A DNA stretch of 64,000 nucleotides from positions 1,679,501-1,743,500 of the forward strand of contig NC_089727.1 of assembly GCF_035083965.1 (NCBI RefSeq), read 5' to 3'. Below are positions 14,501-24,577 of this stretch, piece after piece. The stretch is from Branchiostoma lanceolatum. Its lineage: Eukaryota; Chordata; Leptocardii; Amphioxiformes; Branchiostomatidae. Every line of letters starts with the position of its first letter. Position 1 is the first letter of the stretch. The position numbers were made by a program, and so were the translations under genes. The notes beneath the pieces are model-generated. The model made no database searches, was not told the origin of the DNA, and worked only from the letters and a program-made list of their open reading frames with translations.

Positions 14501-15946
14501 TCCCCCATGTCCCCCACCCCCTCCCCCGCAGGCAGTGTTACATCGGTGGGGTCCCAAGGCAGCAACAACGGAGACCTCACGCTCAACACACCTACACAGG
14601 TCAGGGTTGTACTGTTACAGTAATTCTTGATTAGTTAACGGTAACTTAATTTAGCTACTTAAACGGTCACTACTCAACCGCTAAAATTTTCATTGCAAAT
14701 ATTTGATCGCGAACACTTGAGGCAGTGATGTTTGTCCCCATCGTTAAAATTGAATGCAGTGAACTACTCCCTTTCCCACCAAACACCAAAATTACCAACC
14801 GCAATATTAAGGGGATTTACAGTATGAAATATTCTATAGTATAGCCTATGAGTACTGATGGTAACACTAACAGCCCTATGTTCGGACAACCTTGTTTCCT
14901 GACGGCCCTTTGTTCCGACAGGACCCTTACTCTTTCGATAAGTGTGGTGAGTTCTTTATCATGCTCGAGGTATGGCCCTTCGTTTAATGTCCTATCTTAC
15001 ACTCATCTTCTCCCTCCTTCCTCCCTACAGAACAAGCTGAGTAACGGCACGTCGGCCAGCAGTGTGACGATTCCCCAGAGGATCCACAGCCTGATGCAGG
15101 AGCACATCAAGATCACCAACCACCTGCTGTACAGCCAGGACCTGTGGGAGCAGGCCAACACACTCGCACAGGACAACCCAGGTGGGTCATGGGTTCTAGT
15201 CCCAGCACTCTAGAACATTACACACACTCGCACAGGAGAACCCAGGTGGGTCATGGGTTCTAGTCACAACACTCCAGAACATTACATTACAGGCCAACAC
15301 ACTCGCACAGGAGAACCCAGGTAGGAAAGGGAGTCATGGGGTCTAGTCCCAGCACTCAGAACATTACATTACAGGCCAACACACTCGCACAGGACAACCC
15401 AGGTAGGAACAGCAGTCTCCTCCAGAACCTTACACACACTCGCACAGGACAACCCAGGTAGGAACGGGAGTCATGGGTTCTAGTCCCAGCACCCCAGAAC
15501 ATTACACACACTCGCACAGGAGAACCCAGGTAGGAACGGCAGTCATGGGTTCTAGGCCCAGTACTGAAGAACCTTTTCCTAGTACAAACATATGTCAATG
15601 AAGGTCAGACATCCAGGTACATTTGTAGAACATGACATTAGATTGAACGGGAGGGTTTTAATGTGGCTGGAGGTGGTTGGCTGCACCAATTTGACTATAC
15701 AGAATTATTTGTTTGTATCGCATAACGGGTAAACCACCAATTTAAAACAAAATAGTCTTAATTAATATTATTTACATCTCTCAAGTTGTGAGATCTATTC
15801 CTCTTTTCCTTATCTCTTCTACTTCTCTCCTTGCAGAATTTTTCAGAAGACTTGACCAGAGATTCGGGGCGCTGACGCTGCACAGTACCCTGATCGAGCT
15901 GGTGAGATACGTGCGGCAGGGCCTGCAGTGGCTCAAGGAGTCCTGA
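2307..15946 (+). CDS. AFF (AFF1-4 / lilliputian homolog): AF4/FMR2 (AFF) family protein, C-terminal 489 codons
   Basis: Eleven exons join with matching phases: 2307-2566, 4788-4926, 5955-6205, 6660-6723, 7410-7552, 8633-8716, 11972-12065, 14005-14063, 14485-14599, 15031-15181 and 15837-15946 (stop TGA). They total 1470 nt. All borders are AG/GT. The N-terminal part seen here is low-complexity: a Thr/Pro 'TPTR' stretch, then a Ser/Lys/Arg-rich stretch ([28 protein letters not shown]). From exon 4 onward the protein matches the AFF C-terminal homology domain: [26 protein letters not shown]-like [48 protein letters not shown] (in part), [26 protein letters not shown] and a final [12 protein letters not shown]...GLQWLKES. 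In vertebrates AFF1/AFF4 scaffold the super elongation complex (P-TEFb, ELL, AF9/ENL), and this domain mediates dimerisation. Amphioxus orthology to one paralog cannot be decided. The N-terminal P-TEFb-binding part is outside the window. Confidence 0.93.
7000..7345 (+). repeat. Dispersed repeat, internally tandem, in an AFF intron
   Basis: The core 'gaggtggtcact.gtacag.tttgac' with 'ggccaggtggt.cttat' recurs about five times in 350 bp. Relatives of the same element sit at 640-810, 1905-1975 (as complement), 8390-8540 and about 15655-15705. It has no coding capacity. Confidence 0.65.
9617..9697 (+). repeat. Microsatellite (GA)n-(GTGA)n
   Basis: A short GA run passes into about 16 copies of GTGA. 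It lies in the large AFF intron 8717-11971 and is read on the minus strand as a meaningless Leu-Thr-His-Ser repeat. Confidence 0.95.
11325..11520 (-). mobile_element. tRNA-derived SINE copy in an AFF intron
   Basis: This minus-strand copy has the same body as at 2020-2245 ('gttgtgcccttgggaaagg', 'cctaacttcggttggggagg' as complement). The head is degenerate, with the B-box region reading gtttgaatcc. Confidence 0.75.
12087..12800 (+). repeat. Tandem/dispersed non-coding repeat in an AFF intron
   Basis: Units of roughly 125-170 bp share 'aggtcaagttc.aaaatgg.', 'ggtactgcagcgg' and 'cataactcgagaag...gatggatct.tatgat'. A diverged relative lies at 29885-30060 and the opening ('cgccgagtacttgtactcgg') resembles 31925-31975. 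No ORF of interest is present. This looks like a widespread invertebrate interspersed repeat. Confidence 0.6.
13640..13876 (+). repeat. Three-copy tandem repeat in an AFF intron
   Basis: The phrase 'ttctgctagagggggtgaagt', preceded by 'cttatctgcactgcagttttt', occurs three times. The copies are separated by about 70-95 bp and carry variable CATG/GTGC-rich linkers. It ends about 130 bp before the acceptor of the exon at 14005. Confidence 0.8.
15031..15946 (+). CDS. AFF last two coding exons (end of C-terminal homology domain)
   Basis: Exon 15031-15181 encodes [20 protein letters not shown] and continues to LAQDNP. It ends with one base of a Glu codon that is completed at 15837. Exon 15837-15946 encodes [20 protein letters not shown] and runs to WLKES-stop. 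Spacing and content follow the vertebrate AFF C-terminus closely (IPQRIH, LHSS/T, GLHWL/GLQWL). The donor at 15181/15182 lies inside a minisatellite that repeats this exon-intron border (see findings). Confidence 0.93.
15163..15575 (+). repeat. Minisatellite duplicating an exon-intron junction
   Basis: About six copies of a 60-80 bp unit carry 'cactcgcacagga.aaccca' (the last codons of AFF exon 15031-15181), the splice donor GGTGGGT or GGTAGGA, and intron sequence 'catgggttctagtcccagcac'. Each copy therefore brings a candidate 5' splice site. At least two copies are preceded by 'acattacag', a candidate acceptor. Confidence 0.85.
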
Positions 15947-17428
15947 CCTGTCACCTACGACCCGCAGGACTGGTGTAACCTCTCACCTTTGACCCAGGAC
16001 TGACCTCACATCAGATGGGTGTACTTAGCTGAGTTGTGCCTGGCCTGGGAGGGGTCAACCATACAGTGAACTCTGAACTCCAAACTCACGATGCATCCAA
16101 AAATTAACTGCCATTCTTTGATCGAAGAATAAGATAGACATGCAAATGTTTTTGCCAATGATGCAGAACCTATATATCGCAAAAAGAATATTCTGGAAGA
16201 AAATGGCAACAGTACCAAGTACTTAAGATTTAAGCCGTTTGAAACCTTTGCTCTTTGCTGTCTGGGCGAGACGCTAACAGATTTGCAGGTCTGCATCTGA
16301 ACATCAAGGGCTGAAAGCAGGCTCTTGCAAATAAACGAACTGCTTGAAGAAAGGAGTACATGTGACCGCCAAACGGCAAGGTCTCCCAGCAATCTTCGTC
16401 TCAAGATCTCCCTGCAAATTTGTCTTAAAGATCTGAAGATTGCTGAAAGTCCTTTGAGTGATCTATGGCACACTATCTGTAGCAAAGTTTGGTCCAGAGT
16501 CTGTTGATGCTGGGCTGTAGAGTCGATATGGTCTCTCGCTCTCCCAGGCCACTGAAATCTCACAGGTACCCTTTGCCGATTTGTACTCTAAGACAAACAG
16601 GGCACTTTGATAACTTGTATAATTGTATTCATATGAAAAATCCTGATACCTTGTATTATATTATACATAACTATTCATAGTGGCTCGTGATGCTTTCTTC
16701 CATGTTGTTATTATAGTAATTCCATTAGTTATATGCTTGTAAAATGTATATTTCCATTGGAAGCTGTCGGTGTGTATACGCCGCAGTACAATGGGTTATC
16801 GTATGCGTTGTATGTCAATCCTCTTCGGCAGTGATGATATGGAATCTTTGCGTCCTGAATTGTGGAAAAATGTCTGTTTTATTAATTGTGAAAATTTATG
16901 GGAAAGAAAGAGAAAAATAGAGATATATTTTTTAAAAAGCCTGTTGGGGTTTTATGACACCAATTCCGGAAGATGCAAGACTGAACGAAGGAGGGCTGGA
17001 AGAAAGGTCAGAGGGTAAAGGTTAGGAGGTCATTTGATGCAAGTAGAAAGTATGACACCAGGAATTCTGCACTCTTGCTATGAAGTAGATAATCTAATTT
17101 TCTGCATTGGTTTAACTCGTCAACCAACCAAAATCCGTCTGCAAACTTTCGCTGTTTTTGTTTGTTTTTTTGTACGCAAACTTAAACACAGTTCTGTTCA
17201 AAGAACGTTTTGTTAGTTAGACTTTCCAAGAGTCCCCTTCCATGTGTTGTGAAGCAATCCACTTGTTCCCTTCCAAACAAAGGTGAAGAAACAGATATTA
17301 TTTGTTGCAGTATGTCAGACAGAAACGGCTGACGGAAACGTTGCAGTGAATTATGCAGAATCAGTCCTGATGTTTTTCACGCTGAGCAGTACACGGCCTC
17401 CCGACTGAATCTGAGTTGGATGTTACCC

Positions 17429-17662
17429 TAGCCTGGGTGCCAGACCACCGCGCTCCTGGCGCTAATCCTTCGGCCGGGGAAGCAACTCGCGCCGCCGCCA
17501 CAGACAGCACACGGCCCACTAATTATCTCTCGCGCTAGCGCGATAGATATCAGGGTTCGGCTGCCAAGCGCGCCCGGGTGCTAACTCCATCCCTACTACC
17601 AGGTCTTCCCCGGCCAAAAAGGCTTATCATCGCATCGCGCGAAAGGTCTGGTATCCAGGCTA
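17429..17662. mobile_element. Non-autonomous DNA transposon (MITE) with 9-bp TSD
   Basis: Terminal inverted repeats are TAGCCTGGGTGCCAGACC at the left and, as complement, TAGCCTGGATACCAGACC at the right, with two mismatches in 18. The element is 234 bp and flanked by a perfect direct repeat ATGTTACCC at 17420-17428 and 17663-17671. There is no ORF. A 9-bp target duplication fits Mutator-like or Merlin-like families; the superfamily is not proven. Confidence 0.85.
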
Positions 17663-18778
17663 ATGTTACCCCAATGTGCTTGTTGAAAAGATGTGGTCAT
17701 TCCACAGTGTGGTATGGAAAGGCAGTTTGGGCCGCACCAAGTTATCTCCTCGGTTCTCAGACATTCTAAACTAGAAAAGCAACAAGAGCACACTATTAGA
17801 ATATTCGGAAAAAAAAGTTACCCAATCCTTAAAAACTTCTTCACATAAAATTGATAGAAATGTATTTTCGTAAGCTTAAAATGACAGATTTAACAACAAA
17901 ACATTAACTCCCCAAACAATGAGTGGGACGGGGAAAAAATTTCGCTCGAGACAGCCCTGATGTAATGTTTCTACAATCTGAGAACCAACGGATTAACCTG
18001 GTGTGGCCCTGCGTAGTCCTGGAATGCACCCCTCAGCTCGGGCGGCATTATGTAACAGTGCAGCCCACAAATGTTACAATGTATGACTGTAAATAAGGTG
18101 ACAAGAACTGCTACGACGAGTGTATGTATTCTGGCAGGACGCCGCAGTGTTACATGGCGATGTGTTCTCGAGAGTTTAACACACTGTGAGATTGTTGGCC
18201 TGCGTTAGACAGTCTAGGGGCCTGACCAATGGAAGGGCCGCTAGGAGCGTTATTTAATCAGGCTAATGAGATGGGAACTGCCCAAATCGCTGAAGGGTTT
18301 TAAAAACCCACAGGTAGAGAGGAGCCTACAGGTCAGAGATCCATGTATGGACCCTCGGGACTTTTTACCAATCCCTTGCTTTATTCAAATTCCCACTACT
18401 AGACTAGTAGAATCTTGGGAGAGGAACTATTTGCCGGATTGAAAGTTTCAGCTCTTAAGAGGCCACAATGAAGAAACTTTTCCAACATTTTACAAATCGT
18501 CCTCAACGACATGAAAAGTGTCTACCCTCAACTGTTTTCAAGTAAAAAATCTGATTTCAAGTATAAAATCTGACTTATGAAAGAGAAAGTGTTTCTGAAA
18601 AGAAAAAGAGATGTTTCCAAAGGTGCCTTCTTGACAATGTGGGACCAGAACTACTTGCCATTTCATAAAAAAGATAAGAAATTGTTGCTCGAGTGCCATG
18701 GTCTCTTGGAGGGATTGGTCCGGCCGCGCTGTGCCTTCTAAGAGGGCTTCATTTGCCAAGACAGGCAAGAGAATCTAA

Positions 18779-19005
18779 TGTCTTAAAAAGAAAAATTTTC
18801 TTGTCTTAAGAAAAGTGAAAGTGAAAGTAATAGCCAGAACTTTCACTTTCCCATCTTTAAGAAGAAAAAAAATTCCTTGTCTTAATAAAAGTAAAAGTGG
18901 AAAAATAACCACAACTTTCACTTTCTCATCTTTAAGAAAAAAATTTCCTTGTCTTAAAAAAAAGTGAAAGAATGACCAAAACTTTTACTTTCCCTTTGTC
19001 TAAAG
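18779..19005. repeat. Triplicated 72-76 bp repeat with internal hairpins
   Basis: Copies start near 18800, 18876 and 18948 with 'cttgtctta', contain AAAGTGAAAG-like and CTTTCACTTT-like arms about 15 bp apart, and end 'catctttaag'. Each copy can fold on itself. Confidence 0.75.
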
Positions 19006-21245
19006 AAGTCCCCTGGTCCCATGCCTGGATCTCTTGACTGTAGGCTCTGCTGCAAAAGTGCCAGAGAAAGACACACCACAGGATAGATGCAATTGAAGAC
19101 TGCCTTCAGCCAAATCCATTTTCTCTAAGAAACGCCTTTCTCTCCCAGGTGGGAAGAATTAAGCAACATATCTGAACCTTGTCCTACCTGGGGTAGAAAG
19201 GTGCGAAGATGGTGCAGCTAAAGAATTTGAAAAGGAGCAGCTATATTATATCCGGTTCTGAAGCAAAGGTGTTCAAATGTGTACATTCAACCTAGAACCA
19301 AAATGACCAAATTTGTACTGTAGCGAAACAACACTCAAAAACAACTCATGCTGTGAGACAATGATGTCATCAAAATGCAATAACACGATGCAATAAGAAA
19401 CATTGGAATTTTATTTGTGAAAGTATTTTCTTCAATATGTGAGAATAGTCAGAGATATGACTTTTATAAGTTTTGAATTTTGGTAGCAAATTGAATAGTA
19501 GCAAATAATGAATTGAATTATGAATATTTTCTTTGTTGCAGTGTCAAAATTTCGCCGAGGAATATTTAAGAGAGAGTAGAAGCTAACATCACGAGCTGTT
19601 TACTTGGATGAATTTGCAAATAATATGAAACCATTTGTTTTTCTCTGTGATCGTTGTCCTCAGTCCGTATGAAAGTACTAGGAGAGGTGACTTTGGCTGA
19701 AGGTGTCTTCACATAAATATAAAACATGCATTATTTTCCACTACATGTCTGTATAAATCCTGAGATTGTTTTTGTAAGGTGCAAGAGTTTTGTACTATTT
19801 TTGAGAGAAAGAAAGTCTGTCAACAGTTGTGACCATGGAGTAAGAAGTATCGGCTTGTTATGGACGGCCAAAGTGTTCAGAGTCTTGTTCGTGTGTTCAG
19901 TGTTTGTGCCCTCACCGAAGTGAGCCCATGTATTTATTGTCAAGTATGGACGCCGTCACGGCCCGAGCAAAAAGCCACCGGAATTACTATGTACAGAACT
20001 TGGTGTTTCATGTATCAACAAAACTGTGAAAAATATTTTTCATCCACCAAAAAATCCTAGACGTCAGCCTATGCATGATGTCTATATTGTCTGCTGTAAA
20101 GTTGCTTGCCTCATGTTACATTCTTTATTTCCGTTCGTCATCTTCTCTTGTCTGACTCCAGGCAGCTTGCTACCATGTCATATGCAAAGAATATATTGTC
20201 TTCTTTTCAGTATCATACATTGTTCTCTCAGCATGTTAGAAAATTTTATTGTTAAATACTGGGAACTTATGATGATTCCTGAGGAAAAAATGCAATCAAA
20301 TTAGCAATTCGTTTGTGCATGCAAATATGTTTTTTTTCCTTCTCTTGTATGATAATATGTGTACATTTTCATTCAGATCTCGTCTTGTGTAACGATTATT
20401 TATGTATCAAATGCCTTGCTGTGCATTTCTCAAACACGACGAAAAAAAAAGCTGCAAACAACAAACGGACAGGCTTGTACGTATATCAACTTACCAGCCG
20501 TTATTTTTGATAATGATTTGCTATAAGATGCTGTTCATAATATACCAAAACAGTGACTGAGAGTCTGGTGCAGGTTCATGTATCTTTTCGCCTCTGTACC
20601 TTTTCTAGTAGAACACCGTTCTATTTTCCCTTTCCACTGTACAAAGCGACCGATGATGTTACTATCAAAAAAGTGCCACTTCCCCCAGGAGGAAGGATCA
20701 GACAAATTATTGTAAATGCAATATGGGAGGAAAAACTTTGAACACCATACCAGAGTATGCGATCAATAATAAACACAAAGTGTGTGAATTTTCATATCAG
20801 AAGTTATGTGTGGCGTGTCCTTATTCATTGGTTCCCTGTACGAAGGCTTTGTTTTCGGTGTGTCTGAATGTTTGTGTTCTTGTGTGTCCTTAGTTATTTG
20901 AATACACTGTCAGTAGAGTTACAGGATGTGCATGGGAAGATGGTGTCACCACAAAGGTCCTACTTGGTGGAGTTCAGAGGTGATATGACCAGTCTTGCAG
21001 GCATGATAGACATTCCAGGTCATGGGGTCAATGGAAGAGGTCACTAATTCATGGGGAGGTAGTGGTTTTAGTCTGTGTTTTCACAGTTATACATTTTCCA
21101 TAGGCTGGTTACGTTTACCGTAGAGTGACAGGAAGTAATCAACGGACACAGCAAACCAGTCTTATTTTTACATTGTTGAGTTGTCACCTCGAAATAGTTA
21201 CTCAAACCTTGAAATCTGTTTGCCAAAAAAAATAATTTCGTAAAA

Positions 21246-21361
21246 CATCATATCTAGCCTGAGTGTCATCCTGTTTCAGTTCCAGGCTCTACCTTCATCA
21301 AACGTTTGGTGAAGGCAGAGCCTGGAACTGGAACAGGATGACACTCAGGCTACATCATATC
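21246..21361. mobile_element. Near-perfect zero-spacer palindrome with 9-bp TSD
   Basis: Arms 21255-21303 and 21304-21352 are reverse complements with about three mismatches in 49 and no loop. The ends read TAGCCTGAG...CTCAGGCTA. Direct repeats CATCATATC at 21246-21254 and 21353-21361 flank the element. Shared termini (TAGCCTG) and the 9-bp duplication link it to the element at 17429-17662. Confidence 0.88.
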
Positions 21362-21524
21362 TAGATCCGTGAATAATTTCATCAGGTTGGCGAATGACTG
21401 AGTAGCAAGGTTCTTTTATTCACAACCAAGTATTTTATAAGAGCCGACGTTTCGACGACTGTCTGTCATCTTCAACAGGGCAATACTGACACTAGTGGTG
21501 TGTCAGAGAGTATTGTGTCTGTCT

Positions 21525-21685
21525 CACCGTAACCTCTGGCCATATGCATGATGGTCAGGACATCACGTGGCGGTACCGGTGTGGCCAGTCGTAAATACTT
21601 GTAGTTCACCTGCGGTGAAAGGTCAGCGCAGTGACGTTTAGTGCAGCACTTTCCGATTGTCGGATTTTGACACACCTTCCTTCAG
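21525..21685 (+). promoter_or_regulatory. SULT-A promoter / 5' leader block
   Basis: This block is homologous to 32368-32505 and 54672-54822, the first leader exons of SULT-B and SULT-C. It retains AAAGGTCA at 21618-21625, followed by a gtgacgtt motif. The DR1-like site seen in the other copies is degraded here (taacctctggcc, 21530-21541). The block ends in a candidate donor ttcag|gttag at 21685/21686. Confidence 0.6.
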
Positions 21686-21829
21686 GTTAGTAGCAAATAA
21701 CTTCTCATATATATGTACTTTCAATGTGTCGATAAAGATTGTATGTATAACGTAGGTTGGTCGGTAAGATTCAGTGGGCGTGGCATCTCATGATGCTGTG
21801 AACAACATAAGGGGGCTGCATGCCCTTAT

Positions 21830-22010
21830 ACGTAGAGCGTAATGAGCCGTTTTAATTTTACGTAGAGCGTTGCCGACCACTCCAATTCAACGTAGAGCGT
21901 AATCTGCGTATTTTGCGTTGAACGTTATTGACCACTTTAATTATACGTAATGCGTAGTAGCTACCCGGAATTTAGCGTAAAACGTACTTGATGAATTGTG
22001 CGTAAAGCGT
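21830..22010 (+). repeat. Periodic array of a CGT-N4-CGT 11-mer
   Basis: Seven copies start at 21830, 21860, 21890, 21915, 21945, 21975 and 22000. The first three are identical (acgtagagcgt); the later ones vary but keep cgt....cgt. Spacings are 30, 30, 25, 30, 30 and 25 bp. Confidence 0.85.
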
Positions 22011-22199
22011 TGTCAAACTTTTCTAACCTAGCTCTAAGTCACAAATGAGTGCGCTATCTGTTTTGTTTTGCTATCCCCTTTTTATACATTGGAACAATCC
22101 ACCGAGCTCGTTCCCAAAATCTTGTTTTTAGAAGTTTGACACTTTTGCTGGTGCGCGGAAGAGCCGCTTGGCTAAAAACGGAGACCGGCCTGGGGGGAC

Positions 22200-22700
22200 T
22201 CCTTAGCAAGGGACTTAAGCTTTGATTTGATTTGATTTTATTTGACTGTAGGAAAGTACAGCCAGGACTACCCAACTAGCCGAACTCTCTTCCCAGTAAT
22301 ATCCGCACATCCCTCACTGTCAGCTCCTTCAAAAACAAACTCTGTACGTCACTCGGCAACAGATACTCTGTAAATAATTGACTGACCTACCACAAGTATT
22401 AGATGACATGTTGTATAATCTGCTAACCTAGTATGTAATATAAACCTAAGTTTTGGCTTGACATTGTTAACGATTTATATAAAGCTTAGGCTTGTGCAAT
22501 TTTTTTTTCCATATGCGCTTCAGTCCTGTGATGGTTTTTGCTAATTTTGTTTCTTCGATGTAATTTTACTTTGTGTTCTGTGTCCGCCGCTATGTGTGTG
22601 TTTGACGCATGCGGGCCTTGTGAAAGTTTGTATTGAACTTTGAATATACTGTTCCCAGGGCTAACCCTTTGTAATATATGGAAAAAATTGCACAAGACTA
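22200..22700. mobile_element. Dispersed non-coding repeat
   Basis: Phrases such as 'agtacagccagg.ctacccaact.gccga', 'cgcatgcgggccttgtgaaag' and 'gttcccagggctaa' are shared, partly in reverse order or orientation, with 28130-28345, where an insertion lies between exons 2 and 3 of NTase-TPR-A. There is no coding capacity. It is probably a non-autonomous transposon that replaced or interrupts the SULT-A gene body. Confidence 0.5.
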
Positions 22701-22977
22701 AGCTATATATAAATCGTAGGTCTGCTTGGAGACTAGCGGACAGTGTGAATTCTCTTCAATGTAATTTACCAATTCAGACATTTGCTCCTAAGGTAGAAGA
22801 CAAACCTATCCCATATAAACGTCATGCCAATTCGCGGTTTTGTTACTTTTTGACAGAATATAGGTATGCGTGATTGAAATGTTCTCCAAGTCCTCTAAGT
22901 AATATCAATGTTCTACGTGTGAACATCAGAGTAATTAGTAGGCTTGAGGAAAAGACGCGCTCATTGTGCCCTTACAG

Positions 22978-23629
22978 GACCTGCTGAGTGCTGTGAAGAC
23001 CATCGCGGCGTTTCTGGAGGTTGATCTGGATGAGTCGACCGTAAAAGGCATCGCAGAGGCCAGCACTTTCAACAACATGAAGCAAGTCCTGGACAATTCC
23101 ACCATGGCCGAGAGAAGGCACATAGCCAGGAAAGGTTGGTATCGAGGCCATTGCCGCTAGAGAACAGGCGACATGCCTAGCAACAGCTGGCGTGAACTTT
23201 TGTGTCAAACCAAACGACTGTACAACAATGTAAGGGAGAAGTTAGAAAAGGTGACGAAAACAGATATAAGAACACCTTTAGAATCATACCAAATGACTAC
23301 ACAATCAACCTACGCTATGATAAAAGGAAGAAGCTATTATCAGTATCTGACAGAACAGTATAAATGCGGGGGCGATCTACGTCATTTTTTTCTGATTTAA
23401 GCACCTCTCGAGTCTTACTCTTTCGCAATGACAACACAACATCACATGATATTGACAGAATTTGTTCATGTCGCGTTTTACCTAAAGGATTTTGAAAAGT
23501 TTTTCGTCTAAACCTGCAGGCATTGCCGGAGACTGGAAGAACACTTTCTCTGCGGAGGAGAGTGAAGCGTTCGACGCCTGGTGTGAGAAGAAGCTCGGTG
23601 ACACAGGCCTAACGTTCGACTTCGAATAA
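22978..23629 (+). pseudogene. SULT-A: last two exons of a cytosolic sulfotransferase, 5' coding exons missing
   Basis: Exon 6 (22978-23134) encodes DLLSAVKTIAAFLEVDLDES and runs to RRHIARK. Exon 7 (23520-23629) encodes the rest of the RKG-x-AGDWK PAPS-binding/dimer motif and ends in LTFDFE-stop. Both are open, with correct splice sites and the same exon lengths (157 and 110 nt) as SULT-B and SULT-C. The exons that should supply the start codon, the YPKTG loop, the catalytic His and the 3'-phosphate site are absent between the promoter block (21525-21685) and exon 6. It cannot make a working enzyme from this sequence. An internal deletion or an assembly collapse would explain it. A poly(A) signal AATAAA follows at 23652-23657. 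Confidence 0.85.
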
Positions 23630-23879
23630 ACTCACTTTTATCGTTAATCACAATAAACAAGACATCGAAGATCTCAGACCTCCATGAAATATTTTTTTTT
23701 TAGTTTGGTAATTTTCTTGCCAAAATATAGCACAAACGTGTACGTGTACATCTTAGGGCTTCCTGCGTGCCAGAGGAACAGACTTGGACCCGTGTCTACT
23801 CAGCCTGCTACAACTTCTGTTCATATAACTGATGGTCGAGTTTATTCACATTTCGATCAGTCAGTCATGCATGCGCGCA

Positions 23880-24260
23880 CGTACGCACTCTTATTCACTC
23901 ATTCAGTCACTCAACCACCCACTCATTTATTCAGTCACTCAATCGCCCACTGACTGACTGACTCACTCACTCACTTGCTAACTCCCTCACTCACTCATTC
24001 ACTCACTCACTCACCCATTCACTCGCTCACTCACTCGCTCGCTCACTCACTAACTCACTCACACTCAGTCACTCACTCACTCACTCACTCATTCACCCAC
24101 TCACTCACTCATTCACCCACTCACTCACTCTCACTCACTAACTCACTCACTCACTCATTCACCCACTCACTCACTCACTCCACCATGCACTCACTCAATC
24201 ACTCACCCACAAATACTCATTCATTCATTCATTCATTCACTCATTCACTCACTCAACAGC
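23880..24260 (+). repeat. (CACT)n microsatellite between SULT-A and NTase-TPR-A
   Basis: About 380 bp of CACT/CATT repeats with some CACC and CGCT variants. An equivalent array at 37660-37812 separates SULT-B from NTase-TPR-B, so the array belonged to the ancestral duplicated unit. Confidence 0.95.
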
Positions 24261-24261
24261 T

Positions 24262-24577
24262 ACAATGAGCTCACTCGGAACTTATATATGACATAACATA
24301 TATTCATATATATCATTTATTACAAATATGAACATGAATGTGTTTGTCTGTACATACGGCAAAACTAAGTCAGTACATAAGTGTTATGGATTCCACCAGA
24401 CCAAACAAGGATAAAGTCTAATCCCATGCTGTAAAAGATTTCTGTAATTGTATTAGAAGTTGTGATAGATCATAAGTTATACAATCATTGATAAGTTAAG
24501 TTATATAACGAGAGAACGGGAGTGCCTCTAGAGTTGACTTATCTTGGTGACGATTTTCGATAACTACCGGCTTTACT
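24262..24577 (-). other. 3'UTR of NTase-TPR-A
   Basis: The sequence is conserved with 37822-38520 beyond NTase-TPR-B. The minus strand carries a poly(A) signal AATAAA (24316-24321) about 260 bp after the stop codon. The B copy holds an extra insertion of about 400 bp. Confidence 0.6.

Larger units (their letters stand above)
15947..20780 (+). other. Probable AFF 3'UTR and intergenic DNA
   Basis: The sequence after the AFF stop contains no recognisable protein. It is AT-rich with several AATAAA hexamers: near 16330, and near 20765 (aataataaac), followed by a GT-rich stretch. Vertebrate AFF genes have long 3'UTRs, so part of this is plausibly transcribed, but the cleavage site cannot be fixed by eye. 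It holds an inverted-repeat element at 17429-17662 and a triplicated hairpin-forming repeat at 18779-19005. Confidence 0.45.

Noticed and set aside
23684-24268. Open frames full of Leu-Thr-His-Ser repeats
   Set aside because: They are translations of the (CACT)n microsatellite and have no start context, domain or conservation beyond the repeat.
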